From assembly GCF_036227405.1 (NCBI RefSeq), contig NZ_CP109473.1:2604001-2668000 (forward strand): 64,000 bases of DNA, written 5' to 3'. This document shows, piece after piece, positions 18,279-27,279 of this stretch. The position numbers were made by a program, and so were the translations under genes. Every line of letters starts with the position of its first letter. Positions within the stretch are counted from its first letter, which is position 1. Below the pieces are notes generated by a model. That model searched no databases, was not told the DNA's origin, and saw only the letters and a list, made by a program, of their open reading frames with translations. This DNA comes from Streptomyces sp. NBC_01460 (GTDB lineage Bacteria > Actinomycetota > Actinomycetes > Streptomycetales > Streptomycetaceae).

Positions 18279-19742
18279 GTGACCTCTCTTCTGCCCGCGC
18301 TGAGCGGAGCGTCCGGCCGGACGGACTCCCCCGAGGCCGTCCGGTTCGGCGAACACGTCCTGACCTACGCACAGCTGGCCGACGCGTCCGCTTCGCTCGC
18401 CGCCCGCATCGCGGGCGCGGGCCGGGTCGCCGTCTGGGCCACGTCCACCCCGGAGACGGTGGTCGCCGTCGTGGCGGCCCTGCGCGCGGGGGTGCCCGCC
18501 GTGCCGCTCAACCCGAGGACCGGCGAGCGGGAGCTCGCGCACATCGTCGCCGACAGCGCGCCCTCGGTCGTGCTGGCCGGGAAGGGCGACGCACTGCCGT
18601 CCGCGCTGAGCGGCCTGGAGCGGCTCGACGTCGGCACGGCCACCGCCGCCCCCTCCCGGGAGGCCGTCCTCCCCGAGCCCTCGGCGGAGTCCCCCGCCCT
18701 GGTCGTCTACACGTCGGGCACGACGGGCCCGCCCAAGGGTGCCGTCCTGCCCCGCCGGGCGATCGCCGCATCGCTGGACGCGCTGGAGGACGCCTGGGGA
18801 TGGACCGGTGAGGACGTCCTCGTCCACGCCCTGCCCCTGTTCCATGTGCACGGGCTGATCCTGGGCGTCCTCGGCCCGCTGCGCCGGGGCGGCTCCGTAC
18901 GCCACCTCGGCCGGTTCTCGGCCGAGGGAGTGGCCCGGGAGCTGTTGTCGGGGGGAACGATGCTGTTCGGGGTGCCCACCATGTACCACCGGCTGGCCGG
19001 CGCCCTGGCCGCACCGGACGGGCCGGGGAACCTCACGAAGGCCCTGGCGGGCGCCCGCCTGCTGGTGTCCGGCTCGGCGGCCCTGCCGGTCCACGACCAC
19101 GAGCGGATCGCGGCGGCCACCGGCCGCCGGGTCATCGAGCGGTACGGGATGACGGAGACCCTGATGAACACCGGCGTACGGGCCGACGGCGCGCCGCGTG
19201 CCGGGACGGTCGGCCCGCCCCTGGCGGGCGTGGAGCTCAGGCTCGTCGAGGAGGACGGCACCGTGCTCGCGGACACCGCGTCCATCGGAGAGATCCAGGT
19301 GCGCGGCCCGAACCTCTTCACCGGGTACCTGAACCGCCCGGACGCCACGGCCGCCGCCTTCACCGAGGACGGCTTCTTCCGTACGGGCGACATGGCCACG
19401 ATCGACCCCGACGGCTACGTGCGGATCGTCGGGCGCAAGGCCACCGATCTCATCAAGAGCGGCGGCTACAAGATCGGCGCCGGCGAGATCGAGAACGCCC
19501 TGCTGGACCACCCCGGCGTGCGCGAGGCGGCCGTCACCGGCGAGCCGGACGCGGACCTCGGCGAGCGGATCGTCGCCTGGGTGGTGCCGGCCGACCCCGG
19601 ATCACCGCCCGGCGAGGGAGAGTTGGCGGCCCATGTGGCGGACCTGCTGGCGCCGCACAAGCGCCCTCGCGTCGTCCGCTACCTCGACGCGCTGCCCCGC
19701 AACGAGCTGGGCAAGATCATGAAGAGGTCGCTCGGTGTCTGA
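18279..19742 (+). CDS. matB: Malonyl-CoA synthetase / acyl-CoA ligase (MatB-like)
   Basis: This ATP-dependent ligase joins malonate or methylmalonate to CoA. The 487-residue ANL enzyme has the P-loop VVYTSGTTGPPKGAVLP, the ERYGMTETLMNTG motif, the FRTGDMATIDPDGYVRIVGR hinge, and the catalytic Lys in LPRNELGKIMKR. The overall size and the PLFHVHGLILG/FGVPTMYHRL segments match Streptomyces MatB, whose structure is known (SCO2444 in S. coelicolor, from memory). It overlaps the carboxyltransferase gene by 8 bp, so both probably supply malonyl-type extender units. Confidence 0.85.
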   Translation: MTSLLPALSGASGRTDSPEAVRFGEHVLTYAQLADASASLAARIAGAGRVAVWATSTPETVVAVVAALRAGVPAVPLNPRTGERELAHIVADSAPSVVLAGKGDALPSALSGLERLDVGTATAAPSREAVLPEPSAESPALVVYTSGTTGPPKGAVLPRRAIAASLDALEDAWGWTGEDVLVHALPLFHVHGLILGVLGPLRRGGSVRHLGRFSAEGVARELLSGGTMLFGVPTMYHRLAGALAAPDGPGNLTKALAGARLLVSGSAALPVHDHERIAAATGRRVIERYGMTETLMNTGVRADGAPRAGTVGPPLAGVELRLVEEDGTVLADTASIGEIQVRGPNLFTGYLNRPDATAAAFTEDGFFRTGDMATIDPDGYVRIVGRKATDLIKSGGYKIGAGEIENALLDHPGVREAAVTGEPDADLGERIVAWVVPADPGSPPGEGELAAHVADLLAPHKRPRVVRYLDALPRNELGKIMKRSLGV

Positions 19743-21096
19743 CGCCCGGTGCGACCGGGTGTCCGCGCGGCAGGCGGTCGACGCGGTCGCGGAGAGCTTC
19801 ACGGAACACCGTTCCGCCGCGCGGCCGCTCCCGCCGGACGGGCCGCTCGGCTGGAGCGGCTACGGGGATTCCCGGGAGCGCGCCTCGGCCCGGACCGGCG
19901 AGGAGGAGTCCGTCCTCCACGGGACCGCCGTGGTCGGCGGCCGGGAGTGCGTCCTCGTCTCCTTCGAATTCGGCTTCCTGGGAGGCTCGTTGGGCGGGCG
20001 CACCGGGGACCGGCTGGAGGCCGCGTACGCGCTGGCGGGCGAGCGGGGGCTGCCGCTCGTCTCGCTCGTCGCCACCGGGGGCAGCCGGATGCAGGAGGGC
20101 ATGATCGCGCTGATACAGCTTCAGCGGGTCGCCCGTGCGTCCGCGCTGCTCCGGGCCCGGGGGCTGCCGCAGATCGCCGTCCTGCGGGATCCCACCACCG
20201 GGGGCGGCTGGGCCACCGTGGGAGCGGGCGCCGACGTGGTGCTGGCCCTGCCGGGGGCGCAGATCGGGTTCGCGGGTTCCCGGGTGCGGCCGGCCGACGC
20301 CGATCCGTACGCGTACACCGCCGAGGGCCAGCTGGCGGCGGGTCAGGTCGACGCCGTCGTCCCACCGGACGAGCTGCCGGGGACCCTGGCCCGGTGGCTG
20401 ACCGTGCTGGCGGTCACGGGCCCGGCGCGGGCGGCCCCGGTGCCCGCCGCCCTGTCGGCCGCGGGGCTCCCCGCGACCGGCTGGGACGCGGTGGAACAGG
20501 CCCGGTCGGCGGCGCGGCCCCGGGCCGCGGCCTATCTGGACGCGTACTTCGCGTACCGGCTGCCGCTGAGCGGCGACCGTTGCGGCGGCCGGGATCCGGG
20601 GCTGCTCTGCGGGGTGGGTCTGCACGACGGGCGGCCGGTGGCGTACGCCGCCCAGTGCGGCACCGCGACCCGCCCGGCGGGCTACCGCACGGCGGCCCGG
20701 GTGATCCGGCTCGCGGACCGGCTCGGCCTCCCCGTGCTGACCCTGATCGACACCCCTGGCGCGGCCAACGACGCGGAGGCGGAGCGGGCGGGCGCGGGCG
20801 CGGCCATCGCCGACGCCTTCGCTGCGGTCGCCTCGGCCCGGGTCCCCGTGACGACCCTCGTGATCGGCGAGGGCGGCTCCGGCGGCGCGCTGGCCCTGGC
20901 CGCGCCGGACAACACCCACGTCACCACGGACAGTTATTTCTCGGTGATCGCTCCGGAACTGGCGGCGGCGATCCTGAAGCGCGGTCCGGACGAGGTGCGG
21001 TCCACCGCCGACCAGCTCCGGCTGCGCCCGCAGGACCTGGTGGAGCTCGGGATCGCCCGTTCCGTGGTCGGCCCCGCACGGACGTCCGGCGGCTGA
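19735..21096 (+). CDS. Fused acyl-CoA carboxylase carboxyltransferase (beta and alpha regions)
   Basis: This 453-residue carboxyltransferase joins an AccD-like N-half (residues 60-220, with FEFGFLGGSLGGRTGDRLE and VATGGSRMQEGMIALIQL) to an AccA-like C-half (residues 270-450, with VLTLIDTPGAANDAEAERAG and VIGEGGSGGALALAAPDN). These are the two oxyanion-hole crotonase-fold regions that transfer CO2 from biotin to an acyl-CoA. No zinc-ribbon precedes the beta part. The GTG start overlaps matB by 8 bp. A biotin carboxylase/BCCP subunit must come from elsewhere. Confidence 0.85.
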   Translation: MSDARCDRVSARQAVDAVAESFTEHRSAARPLPPDGPLGWSGYGDSRERASARTGEEESVLHGTAVVGGRECVLVSFEFGFLGGSLGGRTGDRLEAAYALAGERGLPLVSLVATGGSRMQEGMIALIQLQRVARASALLRARGLPQIAVLRDPTTGGGWATVGAGADVVLALPGAQIGFAGSRVRPADADPYAYTAEGQLAAGQVDAVVPPDELPGTLARWLTVLAVTGPARAAPVPAALSAAGLPATGWDAVEQARSAARPRAAAYLDAYFAYRLPLSGDRCGGRDPGLLCGVGLHDGRPVAYAAQCGTATRPAGYRTAARVIRLADRLGLPVLTLIDTPGAANDAEAERAGAGAAIADAFAAVASARVPVTTLVIGEGGSGGALALAAPDNTHVTTDSYFSVIAPELAAAILKRGPDEVRSTADQLRLRPQDLVELGIARSVVGPARTSGG

Positions 21097-21159
21097 CGGG
21101 CGCGGCACGGGCCCGTCAGGGTAATCCGACCAGCCGCACCGCCGGCTGAGGACACGGCG

Positions 21160-21465
21160 TCAGCAGTTGACCGTACGGTCGTAGTTCCCGAGGATCCCGT
21201 GGTAGACGTACAGCGCGTTGGTGCCCTTGGACATCACGTAGCACGAGCTGTCCGGGGCGAGCGAGACGACCACCTTCACCGAGCGGGTGCCCCCGCATCG
21301 GTTCGTGAGAAGCACGTCGAAGCCGTCGGTCGTCTGGGTGACCATACGGCCGATGCAGGTCGGGGCCGTCGTCGCGGCGGCAGCCGGCGTCACCGAGATA
21401 ATCATGGAACCGCCGAGAGCGGCCGCGGTCACTGCGGCCTGTACCGCCTTCCGGGACATACGCAT
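21160..21465 (-). CDS. Small secreted four-cysteine protein, tendamistat-like
   Basis: The 101-residue precursor has a Sec signal (MRMSRKAVQAAVTAAALGGS, cleavage after AAA) and a ~70-residue mature part with four cysteines. The second and third Cys are 17 residues apart with VKVV between them and Tyr after the third (RSVKVVVSLAPDSSCY). That is the same spacing and motif as in tendamistat-type alpha-amylase inhibitors. The first disulfide hairpin differs in length and lacks the inhibitory Trp-Arg-Tyr, so amylase inhibition is doubtful. AAGGAG lies seven bases before ATG 21465. The divergent neighbour is a SARP regulator, and SARP-like repeats precede this gene. Confidence 0.6.
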   Translation of the reverse strand: MRMSRKAVQAAVTAAALGGSMIISVTPAAAATTAPTCIGRMVTQTTDGFDVLLTNRCGGTRSVKVVVSLAPDSSCYVMSKGTNALYVYHGILGNYDRTVNC

Positions 21466-21503
21466 CAAGGACTCCTTGCAGAAAAGTGTCGTTCGCGGTA
21501 CGA

Positions 21504-21547
21504 ACGCTAGGCCGACCAGCGCATAATCCGCGCATAGAGTCCGCACA
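21504..21547 (-). promoter_or_regulatory. SARP-type heptamer repeats and -10 upstream of the secreted protein
   Basis: GCGCATA occurs at 21519-21525 and 21530-21536, with a 5/7 copy CCGCACA at 21541-21547, an exact 11-bp period. Read leftward, the repeats end nine bases before TAGCGT (21509-21504), a TANNNT -10 element. This is the architecture of SARP/AfsR binding sites in the absence of a good -35. Confidence 0.6.
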
Positions 21548-21602
21548 ACTCGCCCTTCCGCGGCTCGTGTCGCGGAACTGGACCGTGCAGCAGGGGGTAT
21601 CG

Positions 21603-24374
21603 GTGCGTTTCGCTCTTCTCGGCCCCTTGGAGGTCCTGCACGACGGCCGTCGTGTCGATCCGGGCTCCGCCAAACAGCGCCTGTTGCTGGCGGCCCTCCT
21701 CAGGCGCCCGTCCGAGCCCGTGCCGACCGCAGTACTGACGGCGGCCCTGTGGGACGACGATCCCCCGGCCTCCGCCGCCGCGAATCTACGGACCTATGTG
21801 CGCGGCCTGCGCAGCGCCCTGGGCGACGGCGGCCCCTGGGACGGGATACCGCGCACGCCGGGCGGCTACCTGCTCCGGGTGGAGCCGGGCGGGCGGGACG
21901 TCGACCTCTTCGAGGAGGGGACCGCCCGCGGCCACCGGGCCCTGACGCTCGGCGACCCCGCCCGGGCGAGCGCCGAGCTGAGCCAGGCGCTGAGTCTGTG
22001 GCGCGGGACGTTCCTCGAAGGCCTCCCGCTGTCGGATGCGCTGGCCCGCTGGGCGGGTCGTCTGGAGGAGCGCCGCTGCCATGCCGAGGAGGACTTCGGA
22101 GAGGCACTGATCGCCGAGGACCGCTGCCCGGAGGCGGTCCTCCGCATGCGGGAGCTGGTCGAGCACCATCCGCTGCGACAGGGGGCCTGGGGCCATCTGA
22201 TGGTGGGCCTCTTCCGGGGCGGCGACGTGGCGGGGGCCCTGGAGGCCTACCGCCGGGCACGCGACGTGCTGGTCCGGGAGACGGGCCTCGAACCGGGTCC
22301 CGAACTGAGGCGCCTGCACGAGGACATGCTCAGGCAGCGCCCGGCGACTGCACGGGCCGCGTTCGCTCCCCCGCCGAGTCCCAGACAACTTCCCGTCTTC
22401 ACCGGCGACTTCGTCGGACGGGACGCCTCGATCGCGGCGCTCGACTCCTGTCTCGACAGCCGGACGGGCCACCCTGCGACCGCGGTGATCGCCACGGTCT
22501 CCGGGATGGCCGGCGTCGGCAAGACCACGCTCGTGCTGCGCTGGGCCCATCGGGTCGCCGACCGCTTCCCCGACGGGCAGCTCCATGTGAACCTGCGCGG
22601 GTACGACGAGGAGGGCCCCCTGTCAGCCGCCGATGCCCTCCAGGGATTCATCGAGGCACTGGGCGTGCCGCAGGCGCGGATACCGTCCGGCACGGACGCC
22701 CGCACGGGGCTCTTCCGCAGCCTGCTGGCCACCCGTCGCGTGCTCGTCGTCCTCGACAACGCACGGGACTCCGCGCACGTACGGCCGCTGCTGCCCGGTG
22801 CGGGGCACAGCGCCGTGGTCGTCACCAGCCGGGAGCGGCTGCGGGGGCTGGTGACGGCCGAGGGGGCACGGCCGCTCACCCTGGACGTGCTGACCGAGCA
22901 GGAGTCGACCGGCCTGCTCGCCAGCCGCCTGGGCGAAAGGGTCGCGGCCGAACCGGCGGCCGCTGCGGAGATCGTGGCCGTCACCGGGCGCCTGCCCCTC
23001 GCCCTCGCCGTCGTCGCCGCACGGATGGCGGACCATCCGGCCTTCCCCCTGCACACCTTCGCGGCCGAACTCCGCCCGGCCGGGGCCCTGCTGGACGCGC
23101 TGGCGGACGGCGACGCGCGGCGCGTCCTGTCCTGGTCCGCGCTCGCCCTCACCGACGGGGCGGCGCGTCTGTTCCGGCTGCTCGGACTTCACCCCGGCCC
23201 CGATCTGAGCCTCGACGCGGCGGCGGCGCTGGCCGGAGGCCCGCAGCACGCGGTCCGTCCCCTCCTCCAAGAGCTGGCCCGGCTGCACCTGGTGACCGAG
23301 AACTCCCCGGGACGGTACCTCTTCCACGACCTGCTGCGGAGTTACGCCGCCGAGCTCGTCCGGACCGAGGAGACGTCCACGGAGCGCGGGGCTGCCCTCG
23401 AACGGCTCTACGACCACTTCCTGCACCAGGCTCACGCGGCGGCCGTCCTCGTACAACCGCAGTGGCCGGCCGTCACGCCCGTGCCCCGGCTGCCGTCCCA
23501 CAGCGGCGACCACGTGCAGGACGCCGACGCCGCCCTCGTCTGGTTCGCCACCGAGCACCGGGGGCTGATGCGGGCGGTGGCGCAGGCCGAGCGGCACGGC
23601 TTCGAGACGTACAGCTGGCAGCTCGCCTGGGCGCTCACCGCCTATCTGGCGCCCCATGGCCTCTGGCAGGACCAGCGTACGGTCCAGGAGACCGCGCTCG
23701 TCGCCGCCGAACGGGTCGGCGACCCGGTGGGCCAGGCCATGGCCTGCCGCCTGCTCGCCCGTGCCGACAACCGTCTGGGAAACCTCGGTGAGGCGGAGAG
23801 CCGGCTCCTCCGTTCCCTTGATCTGTACACGCGGCTGCGTGACGTCACCGGGCAGGCTCAGACGCTGCACAACTACGTCGAGCTCTGCTACATGCAGGGC
23901 CGCCTGGCGGAGGCGCTGCGCCACGGGGACGAGGCGCTCCGCCTGTACCGGCTGTCCGGCAACCAGGACGGCGAGGCCCGGACCCTGAATGCGATCGGAT
24001 GGCTGCACGCCGCGGAGGGCGACTACGAACGAGCCATCGAGAGCTGCGGCCAGGCCCTCGAACGGCAGCGGCGCGCCGGCGACCGCAACGGTCAGGCCGC
24101 CACCCTCGACAGCCTCGGCTTCGCCTATCACCATCTTGCCCGTTACGACCGAGCCGTCGCCAGCTACGACGAGGCGGTCGCCCTCTTCCGGGCCTCGGCC
24201 GACCGCTACCACGAGGCGGAGACCCTGGTACGGCTCGGTGAGTCACTCGCGGCCACGGGCGGCGCCCGGCGGGCCGAGGACGTCTGGCACCGTGCCGCCG
24301 CGATCTTCGACGCGCTGCGGGACCCGGAGGCCGACGCCGTGAGGGAACGCCTCTCCGAGCTCCGGGAACCGTGA
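21603..24374 (+). CDS. AfsR/SARP-family transcriptional regulator
   Basis: This 923-residue activator has three parts. Residues 1-90 form an OmpR-like winged helix (VRFALLGPLEVLHDGRRVD), followed by a bacterial transcriptional activation (BTAD) domain to about 250. An NB-ARC-type STAND ATPase follows (Walker A VSGMAGVGKTTLVLRW; Walker B RRVLVVLDNARD; GLPL-like GRLPLALAVVAARM). C-terminal TPRs complete the protein (ARTLNAIGWLHAAEGDYERA and following repeats). GTG 21603 gives the standard N-terminus. It is divergent from the small secreted protein and probably activates it. Large SARPs often respond to serine/threonine phosphorylation; this was not examined. Confidence 0.9.
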   Translation: MRFALLGPLEVLHDGRRVDPGSAKQRLLLAALLRRPSEPVPTAVLTAALWDDDPPASAAANLRTYVRGLRSALGDGGPWDGIPRTPGGYLLRVEPGGRDVDLFEEGTARGHRALTLGDPARASAELSQALSLWRGTFLEGLPLSDALARWAGRLEERRCHAEEDFGEALIAEDRCPEAVLRMRELVEHHPLRQGAWGHLMVGLFRGGDVAGALEAYRRARDVLVRETGLEPGPELRRLHEDMLRQRPATARAAFAPPPSPRQLPVFTGDFVGRDASIAALDSCLDSRTGHPATAVIATVSGMAGVGKTTLVLRWAHRVADRFPDGQLHVNLRGYDEEGPLSAADALQGFIEALGVPQARIPSGTDARTGLFRSLLATRRVLVVLDNARDSAHVRPLLPGAGHSAVVVTSRERLRGLVTAEGARPLTLDVLTEQESTGLLASRLGERVAAEPAAAAEIVAVTGRLPLALAVVAARMADHPAFPLHTFAAELRPAGALLDALADGDARRVLSWSALALTDGAARLFRLLGLHPGPDLSLDAAAALAGGPQHAVRPLLQELARLHLVTENSPGRYLFHDLLRSYAAELVRTEETSTERGAALERLYDHFLHQAHAAAVLVQPQWPAVTPVPRLPSHSGDHVQDADAALVWFATEHRGLMRAVAQAERHGFETYSWQLAWALTAYLAPHGLWQDQRTVQETALVAAERVGDPVGQAMACRLLARADNRLGNLGEAESRLLRSLDLYTRLRDVTGQAQTLHNYVELCYMQGRLAEALRHGDEALRLYRLSGNQDGEARTLNAIGWLHAAEGDYERAIESCGQALERQRRAGDRNGQAATLDSLGFAYHHLARYDRAVASYDEAVALFRASADRYHEAETLVRLGESLAATGGARRAEDVWHRAAAIFDALRDPEADAVRERLSELREP

Positions 24375-24523
24375 GCCTCCGGACCCCGGAGCGGCCGAGC
24401 TCTCACGCCCGGTCGCCGCGCCGCTCGGCCGGAACGGCCTGAGGCGCGTCGGCGCGCCGCCCGGGCGACCGTTGGCTAGCGTGGCGAGGAGGACCGTCCG
24501 TCGAGCGAAGAGAGGTCCGCGCC

Positions 24524-25321
24524 ATGGCCGCACCATCCGAGGGCACCCCGTGCTGGGCCGACGGGACGTTCGGCGACCTGGAAGGGGCGAAACGTTTCTA
24601 CGGTGAGCTCCTGGGCTGGTCGTACGCCGAGTCGATGCCCGAGTACGGCGATTACACGCAGGCCCATGTGGACGGCAAGGCGGTCGCCGCGCTGTCGCCC
24701 CCCATGCCCGGCCAGGACGCGCCGAACGCCTGGTGTCTCTACCTCGCGTCGCCGGACGCCGCCGCCACCGCCGCGAAGATCCGCGCGTGCGGGGGCGAGG
24801 TGCTGGTGGAGCCGATGCGGGTCGGCGACTTCGGGACGATGGTGCTGGCCACCGACCCCGGCGGGACCGCCTTCGGCGTGTGGCAGGCCGGCCGGCACGA
24901 GGGCTTCGAGGCACGGATCGTGCCCGGTGCCTTCGCCTGGGCGGAGGTCTACACGCGGGAACCGGAGAAGGCGGACCACTTCTTCGCGGCGGTCTTCGGG
25001 TACGGGGTGAAGCAGCTGGACGACGACGCGGCCGACTTCTCGCTCTACGACCTCGGCGCGGACCCGGTCCTCGGCCGGATGAAGATGGGGGCGGAGTTCC
25101 CTCCCCAGGTACCGGCCCACATGAACGTGTACTTCACCGTGGCGGACTGCGACGCTGCGGTGGAGAAGGCGAAGTCGCTCGGCGCGGAGCTCCGGTTCGG
25201 CCCGATGACGATCCCGTTCGGGCGGTTCGCCACCCTGGTGGATCCTCAGGGCGCGGTGTTCTCGCTGTTCGACCCCTCGACGACCGGTGGAGAGATGCCC
25301 CAGGTCACCCCGGCTCCCTGA
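24524..25321 (+). CDS. Two-domain VOC (glyoxalase/extradiol-like) protein
   Basis: This 265-residue protein carries two vicinal-oxygen-chelate modules. Module 1 covers about residues 8-125 (FGDLEGAKRFYGELLGW ... TDPGGTAFGVWQAG). Module 2 covers about 133-255 (EPEKADHFFAAVFGYGVKQL ... VDPQGAVFSLFDPS). The pattern matches the hydroxylase-like VOC proteins widespread in Streptomyces, whose substrates are mostly unknown. ATG 24524 has AGAGG upstream. The gene is single, follows the SARP after 149 bp, and ends at a strong terminator. Confidence 0.85.
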   Translation: MAAPSEGTPCWADGTFGDLEGAKRFYGELLGWSYAESMPEYGDYTQAHVDGKAVAALSPPMPGQDAPNAWCLYLASPDAAATAAKIRACGGEVLVEPMRVGDFGTMVLATDPGGTAFGVWQAGRHEGFEARIVPGAFAWAEVYTREPEKADHFFAAVFGYGVKQLDDDAADFSLYDLGADPVLGRMKMGAEFPPQVPAHMNVYFTVADCDAAVEKAKSLGAELRFGPMTIPFGRFATLVDPQGAVFSLFDPSTTGGEMPQVTPAP

Positions 25322-25333
25322 CCGGTGCTCCCC

Positions 25334-25368
25334 GCGGCTCCCGCACCCCCGAGGGGGCCGGGAGCCGC
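25334..25368. terminator. Terminator between the VOC gene and the ssu operon
   Basis: GCGGCTCCC at 25334-25342 pairs with 25360-25368, and an inner stem (25346-25350 with 25353-25357) extends it. The hairpin lies between convergent genes. Confidence 0.8.
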
Positions 25369-25398
25369 CGGTGCGGAAGGTGCCGCCGGCCCGGCCCG

Positions 25399-26217
25399 TC
25401 AGCCGGCCGGGGTCAGGGCCGCCTCCCGCATCACCGCCGCGAGCTCCCCGCGCAGCCGGGAGAACTCCGGGGTGCCGCGCAGGGCCGCGACGTCCGTCTC
25501 CGCCGCGCGCTCCAGCCCGATCTCCAGCTCGGCCACGATCCTGCCCGGACCGGCCGCCATGACCAGGACCCGGGAGCCCAGCAGGACGGCTTCCTCCGCC
25601 GAGTGCGTCACGAAGAGCACCGTGGTCCCCGACGTGGCGGCCAGCGTGCGGACCTCCTCCTGGAGGCGCTCACGGGTGAGCGCGTCCAGCGCGGCGAACG
25701 GCTCGTCCATCAGGAGCACCTGCGGCTCCCCCGCCAGCGCCCGGGCGATGGCCACCCGCTGCTGCTGGCCGCCGGAGAGCTCCCACGTGCGGCGGCCCGC
25801 CATCCCGGCGAGCCCGACCCGCGCGAGCAACTCCTCCGTATGCTCCGCCCTGTGCTCCCGCGGAACGCCGTGCCGGGCCAGGGCGAACGCGATGTTGCCG
25901 CCGGCCGTGCGCCAGGGGAACAGCCTCGGCTGCTGGAAGACGACACCGGTCGCCCGGCCGGGCACCGGCGGCTCTCCCCGCACCGTCGCCGTGCCTTCCG
26001 AGGGGGTCACGAAGCCGGCCGCGATCCGCAGCAGGGTCGTCTTCCCGCAGCCCGACGGGCCGACCAGCACGACGAACTCCCCCGGGCCGGCCTCCAGGGA
26101 GACGTCCTCCACCGCGACGACCGGTGCCTTGGCCTTTCCGTACCGCACGGTGATCCCGTGCAGCGCGATGTCAGCGGTGTCAGCGGTGTCAGCGGCCTGG
26201 AATTCAGCCTGCGGCAC
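25399..26217 (-). CDS. ssuB: Sulfonate ABC transporter ATP-binding protein
   Basis: This 272-residue ATPase of the SsuB/TauB group has Walker A VGPSGCGKTTLLRIAAG, Q-loop FQQPRLFPW, signature WELSGGQQQRVAIARAL and Walker B VLLMDEPFAALD. It energises uptake of organosulfonates. The GTG start at 26217 overlaps the end of the binding-protein gene by 14 bp. Three 9-bp TGTCAGCGG copies (26169-26195) encode an ADTADTADI stretch near the N-terminus, which is probably flexible. It is last in the ssuD-C-A-B operon. Confidence 0.88.
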   Translation of the reverse strand: MPQAEFQAADTADTADIALHGITVRYGKAKAPVVAVEDVSLEAGPGEFVVLVGPSGCGKTTLLRIAAGFVTPSEGTATVRGEPPVPGRATGVVFQQPRLFPWRTAGGNIAFALARHGVPREHRAEHTEELLARVGLAGMAGRRTWELSGGQQQRVAIARALAGEPQVLLMDEPFAALDALTRERLQEEVRTLAATSGTTVLFVTHSAEEAVLLGSRVLVMAAGPGRIVAELEIGLERAAETDVAALRGTPEFSRLRGELAAVMREAALTPAG

Positions 26218-27238
26218 GGGCCAGCTCCTCCACCGCGAGCGCCTTCTCGAAGGCGGCCTGTTCCGGGACGGCGTCCACGGCCTTCTGCCCCTCGAGGAAG
26301 ACGGCCGCCTCGTGCAGGTAGCGCGCGAACTTCCCGGGAGCGCCCGCCGTGCCGAGGTACTCCGGTCCCTGCTGTTCCTTCGCCGTCAGCAGCACGAGCT
26401 GCGCCAGCTGCTTCTTCGCCTCGGCCGGCGGGATGTTGAGCTCGGCCCCGATGGACGCGGCGGCCTTCTCCGGGTCGGACCTGGTCTGCTCGACGGCCTG
26501 GTCCTGCGTCTTCAGCCAGGTGGTGACGATGTCCGGGTGCTTCTTCGCGAAGGCGTCCGTGACGACGCCGAGGTCCGCGGTGACCTTGCCCTTCCCGGCC
26601 AGTTCGCGGCTGGTGACCAGCGTCGTGCCGGTCTTCTGGATCTCGCTGAGCGTGGGCGTCCAGACGTACGCGGCGTCGATGTCGCCCCGGGTCCAGGCGG
26701 CGAGCGCGTCCTGCGGCTGGAGGTCCACGATGTTCACGTCCGCCGGCTTCACACCGGCCTCCTCGAGCGCGGCCAGCAGCGAGAAGTGGGTGGTCGAACC
26801 GAAGGGGGCGGCGACCTTCTTCCCCTTCAGCTCCCCGACGGAGCCGATGCCCTTCCTGGCGACCAGGGCCTCGTTGTCGCCGATGACGTCGTGGATCCAG
26901 AGGACCTTGTACGGGATGTCCAGCGGCGCGGACAGCCCCTTGGTGACGGGGCTGGAACCGGCGAGCCCCAGGTCGACCGCCCCGGAGATGACAGCGGTGT
27001 TGACGTCGCCGCCGGAGTCGAACTTCACCCAGCTGATGTCTGCGTCGGGCAGCGCCTTCTCCAGCAGCTTCTGGTTCTTCACGACCAGGTCGGCGTTGGG
27101 TATGGCCTGGTAGGCGATGCGGACGGCGGTCCTGCCGTCACCCCCGCCGTCGGACCCGCCGTCTCCGCAGCCCGCGAGGGTGAGCACGGTGAGGGCGACG
27201 GTCAGCAGGGCGGCGCGGCGGCGGATGGCCACGGACAT
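26204..27238 (-). CDS. ssuA: Sulfonate-binding lipoprotein
   Basis: This is the solute-binding component, 344 residues. The N-terminus MSVAIRRRAALLTVALTVL leads into a LAGC lipobox, so it is membrane-anchored outside the cell. The SsuA/TauA fold is evident in RIAYQAIPNADLVVKNQ, DLGLAGSSPVTKGLSAPLDI, GKKVAAPFGSTTHFSLLAAL and YVWTPTLSEI. TauA-like segments (AAPFGSTTHFSL, QPQDALAAWTRG) suggest taurine or another short sulfonate; the adjacent SsuD favours alkanesulfonates. It lies 41 bp after the permease gene. Confidence 0.85.
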   Translation of the reverse strand: MSVAIRRRAALLTVALTVLTLAGCGDGGSDGGGDGRTAVRIAYQAIPNADLVVKNQKLLEKALPDADISWVKFDSGGDVNTAVISGAVDLGLAGSSPVTKGLSAPLDIPYKVLWIHDVIGDNEALVARKGIGSVGELKGKKVAAPFGSTTHFSLLAALEEAGVKPADVNIVDLQPQDALAAWTRGDIDAAYVWTPTLSEIQKTGTTLVTSRELAGKGKVTADLGVVTDAFAKKHPDIVTTWLKTQDQAVEQTRSDPEKAAASIGAELNIPPAEAKKQLAQLVLLTAKEQQGPEYLGTAGAPGKFARYLHEAAVFLEGQKAVDAVPEQAAFEKALAVEELARAAG

Positions 27239-27279
27239 GACGTGCTCCAGGGGGAGGGGAGGAAGAAGGGACATGGGCT

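Noticed and set aside
26169..26195. 9-bp triple repeat as a regulatory site
   Set aside because: It lies within the ssuB coding start and simply encodes a repeated Ala-Asp-Thr stretch.
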